NCBI GenBank assembly: GCA_018894655.1
Contig: JAHIPE010000249.1
Span: 1 to 6,193 of the forward strand
DNA length: 6,193 nucleotides
From: Actinomycetota bacterium
GTDB lineage: Bacteria; Actinomycetota; Geothermincolia; Fen-727; Anoxymicrobiaceae
Reading direction: 5' to 3'
Shown here piece after piece: positions 4,232 to 6,193 of the stretch (the stretch's first letter is position 1; every line of letters begins with the position of its first letter). A model generated the notes under the pieces. That model did not search any database and was not told where the DNA came from. It saw nothing but the letters and a program-made list of their open reading frames with translations. A program made the position numbers and the translations under genes.

Positions 4232-5887
4232 TCAAGTCTCACTCCTGACGGCCTTCTCTATCTCTCTGAACTGGTCACCGTTGGAGTGCAAGACACCCTC
4301 TTTTCTCATCAGCGCGAGGGCCTCCTTGGTGAACCCGGTCTTCGATATCAACCACGCTCTCTCTGCCCCGGCCTCCCCTGCCCGCTCAAGGAGTCTCCCA
4401 ACCTCGGTTTCTCCGGCCGCGGACCTCCGCCACTTGAGTTCGCACGCCCAGACGTGCTCACCCCAGCCAACAGCCTCCAGTTCCCCTCCGCTCTTATCGA
4501 AAAACTGTTCGACTTTGTCGAACTTTGGCAGCACGATATCCGCACCTGCTCCGAGAAGCTCTCCGGCTATCAACTGGCCATCGAAGAGCCCGAGCACCTC
4601 TCGCAGCACGCTCTCCTTCGCCGTTCCCAGCTCATCAGACAGCGCTTTTAGAGCCTCGCGATGCTGGTCGAGTGACCTCCAAACGTCCGCCCTCGTGGGG
4701 GTTGTGCTCCAGGCAATTCCCGTGCGCAGGTTGGCCAGCCAATACTTGAACAGAGGATCTCTGAAGTAAAACAGGTCTCCTTCGCGCTCCAGTATGTCAA
4801 AGCGGCACAGTTCCAGCAGGTAGTTTCTAGATGCCTGCGGGGTTTTATGTGCCAACCTCGCTACTTCGGTGGCGGTCATGCCCTGGTCCTCTTCGGCCAT
4901 GATCTGCAGCAACGCCTTCAGGTTGCCCGAGCCTCGGGCGCGCTCGAGTGATACTTCCATAAGGTAGTAGCAGAAATCGAATATCCTACCCCAATCCGCC
5001 AGGACCTCTTCCAAGAAGGCGTGGTCGACAGCGTCCTCCTCGTCAAACCCCTCTTCCTTAATGAGGCCCGCCGTTTTCTGCGCAATTGCTGTTATATAGA
5101 ACGGATTGCCACCGCTGTAACCACATATCTTCCCCGCAGCCCTGGCGCCAAGTTTAGGTACCAGTTTGCTTATCAACTCCAGGGAGTCCACCCTGTCGAA
5201 CGGGCCAAGCCTTTCCCGGGCGAACATTCCAAATAGCGGGCTCGTATGGGACTGCAGCGCGTCCTCGAGGATGGTTATCTCGGAGCCTGCGATAACATAA
5301 CCCACCATGTTCTGGCGCTCCAGGTTTGCCCTCAACAACCTTCGGGGATCCCCGATACCTTTGTAGCGCCCGAGGTCCATAAGGTATTGGAACTCGTCAA
5401 TAAATAGCATGATCGCCTCGCCGAGTTCTTCGGCAAGTTCTTGAGGGAAGCCCAAGGCAAGCTCGTAAAGAAGTGCCTGGTCATGGTCGGCCTTTCGCAG
5501 TTCGGTCAGAATGCGCACGGCCACCTCCCTGAACGCCTGCGACTCGCCCAACTCCGTGCTGAGTGCGTCCTCGAGGCGCAGGAAATCTCTAGGTCGCCTC
5601 TCGGGCGCCCCTATGATCTGTCCCGCTATAGTGCCTACGTATACCTGAGAGAACGTCTCTGGATTCGAGACCGCCCGCTCGAAATCGACGATGGCAAGAC
5701 CCTCCCTACCAGCCGTGCGCTTGCTTTCGATGAACTGGTCAAAGAGAATCGATTTGCCAATTCTACGCAATCCCAGAAATGCGATTCTCGCGGGCTTACT
5801 GTCCAGCGTAGCTTCGTAGGCCGACTCCAGCCTTGCCAGCTCAAGACGCCTGTTGGTGAACTGCTCCCGCGAGTAATAACCGTTCAT
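4232..5887 (-). CDS. Archaeal-type AAA/STAND ATPase with C-terminal PD-(D/E)XK-like domain
   Basis: 551 residues from ATG 5887. N-terminal FTNRRLELARLESAY (10-24) leads to Walker A LGLRRIGKS (38-46), the GxRRxGKS form typical of the archaeal ATPase group (MNS-type STAND). Walker B is IMLFIDEFQYL (159-169), the sensor strand VIAGSE lies at 198-203 and a GGNPFYI motif follows the lid region. About 320-400 looks like a winged helix (TATEVARLAHKTPQASRNYLLELCRFDIL). The C-terminal 100 residues contain HVWACELKWRR with E483-x-K485, preceded by acidic residues and followed by AWLISKTGFTKEAL, as in PD-(D/E)XK nuclease-like ends of DUF234-type ATPases. Such proteins are common in archaea and some bacteria with no settled role; DNA transactions or defence are inferences. 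GTG 5917 would add ten residues but lies inside the repeat array; ATG 5887 has TAAGGAG (5892-5898) with a short 4-nt spacing. No partner gene adjoins it. Confidence 0.85.
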   Translation of the reverse strand: MNGYYSREQFTNRRLELARLESAYEATLDSKPARIAFLGLRRIGKSILFDQFIESKRTAGREGLAIVDFERAVSNPETFSQVYVGTIAGQIIGAPERRPRDFLRLEDALSTELGESQAFREVAVRILTELRKADHDQALLYELALGFPQELAEELGEAIMLFIDEFQYLMDLGRYKGIGDPRRLLRANLERQNMVGYVIAGSEITILEDALQSHTSPLFGMFARERLGPFDRVDSLELISKLVPKLGARAAGKICGYSGGNPFYITAIAQKTAGLIKEEGFDEEDAVDHAFLEEVLADWGRIFDFCYYLMEVSLERARGSGNLKALLQIMAEEDQGMTATEVARLAHKTPQASRNYLLELCRFDILEREGDLFYFRDPLFKYWLANLRTGIAWSTTPTRADVWRSLDQHREALKALSDELGTAKESVLREVLGLFDGQLIAGELLGAGADIVLPKFDKVEQFFDKSGGELEAVGWGEHVWACELKWRRSAAGETEVGRLLERAGEAGAERAWLISKTGFTKEALALMRKEGVLHSNGDQFREIEKAVRSET

Positions 5888-5900
5888 TACGCTCCTTACG

Positions 5901-5948
5901 CTCATACGGGTGTACACTCAAATGAGTGTACACTCAATTGAGATTGTA
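5901..5948. promoter_or_regulatory. Three 16-bp repeats forming a candidate operator array
   Basis: Units begin at 5901, 5917 and 5933: CTCATACGGGTGTACA, CTCAAATGAGTGTACA and CTCAATTGAGATTGTA. The junctions create dyads: TGAGTGTACACTCA (5923-5936) is a perfect 14-bp palindrome, 5907-5920 matches it at 12 of 14, and CTCAATTGAG (5933-5942) is a perfect 10-bp palindrome. The array covers the -10 box, the predicted start point and the leader of the ATPase gene, where a bound dimeric repressor would block transcription. No candidate regulator gene is in the window. Confidence 0.75.
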
Positions 5949-5971
5949 GAACAAACTTCTCCAGGCGTCAA
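5943..5971 (-). promoter_or_regulatory. Sigma-70 promoter of the ATPase gene
   Basis: On the - strand TTGACG (5971-5966) and TACAAT (5948-5943) are each one base from consensus and are separated by exactly 17 bp. Transcription would start near 5936, inside the palindromic repeat array and about 50 nt before ATG 5887. Confidence 0.7.
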
Positions 5972-5990
5972 CTATCTACCATGAGAAGTT
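5954..5990. repeat. 8-bp inverted repeat flanking the -35 box
   Basis: AACTTCTC (5954-5961) and GAGAAGTT (5983-5990) are perfect inverted copies separated by 21 bp, with the -35 hexamer of the ATPase promoter between them. It may be a second regulator site; chance occurrence is possible. Confidence 0.4.
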
Positions 5991-6024
5991 GTAACTGCCA
6001 GGGGTCGGAGACAAGGGCGCCACT

Positions 6025-6193
6025 TCACTCGCTCCCCTGTTTGTGCATAATCGCCCTGGTCATGGCATCCAGTTGCTTTTGCATCTTATCAAGGCTCTTT
6101 GCAACAGCATGCACACTTTTCCGAGTTTTGGGTAGTGTTTTGGACGGTTGCCATAGGCGGAATATGGCTTGCCGAAGGCATTGGTGGCGCATA
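6025..6193 (-). CDS. Unrecognised protein, C-terminal part (probably partial)
   Basis: A - strand frame runs from the right edge to TGA at 6027-6025. An ATG at 6192-6190 would give 55 residues, but the frame is open to the edge, so the gene may continue outside. The sequence is basic in the middle (PSKTLPKTRKSVHAV) and ends in an amphipathic, probably helical or coiled-coil stretch (AKSLDKMQKQLDAMTRAIMH). No family is recognised. Its orientation is the same as the ATPase gene, from which it is separated by the ATPase promoter region, so the two need not be one operon. It is short and could be a chance ORF. Confidence 0.35.
   Translation of the reverse strand, partial: MRHQCLRQAIFRLWQPSKTLPKTRKSVHAVAKSLDKMQKQLDAMTRAIMHKQGSE

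Noticed and set aside
4281..5941. Several + strand frames opposite the ATPase gene
   Set aside because: Shadows of one long coding frame with Walker motifs; none shows domain features.

Overview
The window looks like a bacterial chromosome segment with a GC-rich backbone. GTG and TTG starts are common, AGG and ATA codons are frequent, and a bacterial-type tRNA-Glu carries an encoded CCA. Together with a citramalate synthase gene this would fit a deep-branching anaerobic actinobacterium or a Chloroflexota-like lineage, but taxonomy cannot be settled from sequence reading alone.

Left part (1-2340, + strand, GC-rich core): the 3' end of a citramalate synthase gene, then a 164-bp imperfect palindrome filling the gap, then a fumarylacetoacetate hydrolase (FAH)-family enzyme and a six-helix membrane protein 4 bp apart (a likely operon). 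The stop codon of the membrane gene is the first triplet of a 45-bp repeat present four times, followed by two 37-bp repeats, all rich in short stem-loops.

Middle part (about 2400-4230, visibly lower GC, accessory): a broken tRNA-Glu copy, a MazF-type toxin with a ribbon-helix-helix antitoxin on the - strand (TTGA overlap, own extended -10 promoter), a possible tiny Cys-rich ORF, and an intact tRNA-Glu(CTC) on the - strand. The broken copy lies 3' of the intact tRNA and shares 65 of 69 bases with it, so the toxin-antitoxin pair sits in an approximately 1-kb segment bounded like a tRNA-integrated island but with no integrase. Beyond the tRNA lies the wreck of a second, unrelated mazF on the + strand, broken by two frameshifts and missed by simple ORF calling.

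Right part (4232-6193, - strand): a 551-residue archaeal-type AAA/STAND ATPase with a winged-helix region and a C-terminal PD-(D/E)XK-like region. It has a clear sigma-70 promoter whose start point falls in an array of three 16-bp repeats, a strong candidate operator. The window ends in the 3' part of an unrecognised - strand ORF.

The most interesting points are the tRNA-bounded toxin-antitoxin segment with a second dead mazF next door, the operator array controlling the ATPase, and the palindrome after cimA, whose four arm differences all keep G-U pairing in the + strand RNA.
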